From contig NZ_AP025523.1 of assembly GCF_027923555.1 (NCBI RefSeq), forward strand, positions 1,054,001 to 1,118,000: a stretch of DNA of 64,000 nucleotides, read 5' to 3'. The translations under genes and the position numbers were made by a program. The notes under the pieces were generated by a model. It was not told where the DNA came from. It made no database searches and was given only the letters and a program-made list of their open reading frames with translations. This stretch comes from Vulcanimicrobium alpinum. Lineage in GTDB: Bacteria > Vulcanimicrobiota > Vulcanimicrobiia > Vulcanimicrobiales > Vulcanimicrobiaceae. Numbering within the stretch: position 1 is the first letter of the stretch; each line of letters opens with the position of its first letter. Positions 63,345-64,000 of this stretch are shown piece by piece.

Positions 63345-64000
63345 GCCGAAAGTCCTTCGATCGCGTCCGCGACCGCATCGAGTGTGCGCAAGTTATGACC
63401 GGAGACGAACGCGTCGAGATGCGGGAGCGCCGCCGCCATCCCGCGCGCGAGCGGCTCGTACGCCGGATGGCGTTTGTGCGGGTTCACCCACACGATCCGC
63501 CGCGTCAGACGGCGCAGGCGGCGCATCTCGGTTTCAAGCCGTTCGGGATCGTCGCGTTCCCACCCGTCGGAGAGGATGACGACCGTCCCGCCGCGCGCCG
63601 CGCCGCGTTGCGCGTAGCGCTGGTTGAACGCGTGCAGCGCTGCGCCGATGCGCGTTCCGCCGCCGTAGTCGCGCACCGTCGCGCCGATCGCCGCCATGAG
63701 CCGGTCGTCCGAGGCGCGCCGCAGGAGCGGCGTGAGATCGGTCAGCTGCGTCGCGAATGCGAACGCCCGAACCCGCGGGCGCGCTTGAGCGGTGACGCGC
63801 GCGTAGTGCAGCAGCGCGCGGGCGAACGGTCCCATCGATCCGGAGACGTCCAGCAGAAAGACCAGCGGACGCACCGTCGTGCGGCGCGCTGTCGCACGGC
63901 GGCGGATCAGTTCGCCGGCGGTGCGCGACGCGCCGCGCAGCGTGCCGCGGAAGTCGAACCGGTCGCCGTGCGGGTGCCGGCGGCGCCGGCGTGAGGCGCG
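63341..64000 (-). CDS. coxE: CoxE-type VWA-domain protein, 5' end outside the window
   Basis: 220 codons are visible, and the frame stays open to the right edge. The upstream part reads HPHGDRFDFRGTLRGASRTAGELIRRR, typical of CoxE before its VWA domain. The metal site is FLLDVSGSMG (MIDAS DxSxS). LSDGWERDDPERLETEM is the second metal segment. CoxE works with the AAA ATPase CoxD to insert copper and sulfur into form I carbon monoxide dehydrogenase. coxD and the catalytic genes would be expected beyond the edge. Confidence 0.9.
   Translation of the reverse strand, partial: RASRRRRRHPHGDRFDFRGTLRGASRTAGELIRRRATARRTTVRPLVFLLDVSGSMGPFARALLHYARVTAQARPRVRAFAFATQLTDLTPLLRRASDDRLMAAIGATVRDYGGGTRIGAALHAFNQRYAQRGAARGGTVVILSDGWERDDPERLETEMRRLRRLTRRIVWVNPHKRHPAYEPLARGMAAALPHLDAFVSGHNLRTLDAVADAIEGLSA

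Overview
The window is a GC-rich, densely packed bacterial chromosome segment. Gaps between genes are short, GTG starts are common, and many neighbours overlap by four bases (ATGA or GTGA). The order miaB-mutS-(two MscS channels)-mutL-miaA-hfq-dapF, an ANNEYALAA-tag tmRNA and carbon monoxide dehydrogenase accessory genes fit a soil-type aerobic bacterium, possibly Candidatus Eremiobacterota (WPS-2). That placement is an inference from gene content and style, not a measured phylogeny.

Layout. 1-8.3 kb: the 3' part of a peptide-transporter binding protein, a GT87-like membrane protein, an M50 protease, an amidase, a phosphotransferase, a type II NADH dehydrogenase and an orphan E1-alpha subunit. 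8.3-14.1 kb: a TetR regulator, a dihydrolipoamide-dehydrogenase-like flavoprotein, an EmrB/EmrA efflux pair and a quinone-oxidoreductase-like enzyme. 14.1-19.3 kb: a diiron ferritin-like oxidase behind a clear sigma70 promoter with an operator palindrome, then paaN, paaI and a ROK kinase. 19.3-21.3 kb: a MerR regulator facing a hydrolase/membrane-protein operon through a classic 19-bp-spacer promoter; the hydrolase carries an in-frame stop. 21.3-27.7 kb: pheA, a D-aminopeptidase, a TPR protein, a SprT-like protein, a TauE-type exporter, efp, plsY and der. 27.7-39.6 kb: one long plus-strand run of tRNA modification, mismatch repair, mechanosensitive channel, hfq, dapF and radical SAM genes. 39.6-47 kb: a GDPH-motif protein, two TrkA-type proteins, tRNA-Pro(CGG), a Clp-N protein, DedA, uvrC, a holin-like membrane protein and pyrD.

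47-55 kb is the accessory part. It holds a tmRNA whose terminator U-tract contains an ISL3-family insertion with an 8-bp direct repeat, a frameshifted SDR gene, several small genes, nei, and a photolyase-like gene split in two by an IS256-family element. Removing that element and one direct repeat restores a 421-residue reading frame. 55-58.5 kb has a PYROXD2-like flavoprotein, a DUF2231 protein and a frameshifted AzgA-type purine permease. 58.5-64 kb, on the minus strand, holds coxE-like, two XdhC/CoxI-family genes, coxG, homoserine dehydrogenase, a LOG-like protein and a beta-CASP metallo-hydrolase. The cox-type genes imply molybdenum hydroxylase maturation, most likely an aerobic CO dehydrogenase encoded beyond the right edge.

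I found no CRISPR array, prophage or obvious new defence island. The strongest unusual items are the IS-split photolyase-like gene, whose antenna-like domain seems to sit at the C-terminus, the ISL3 insertion in the tmRNA terminator, the unusual tmRNA T-loop, the GDPH protein beside a radical SAM gene, and the MerR circuit whose target gene is interrupted.
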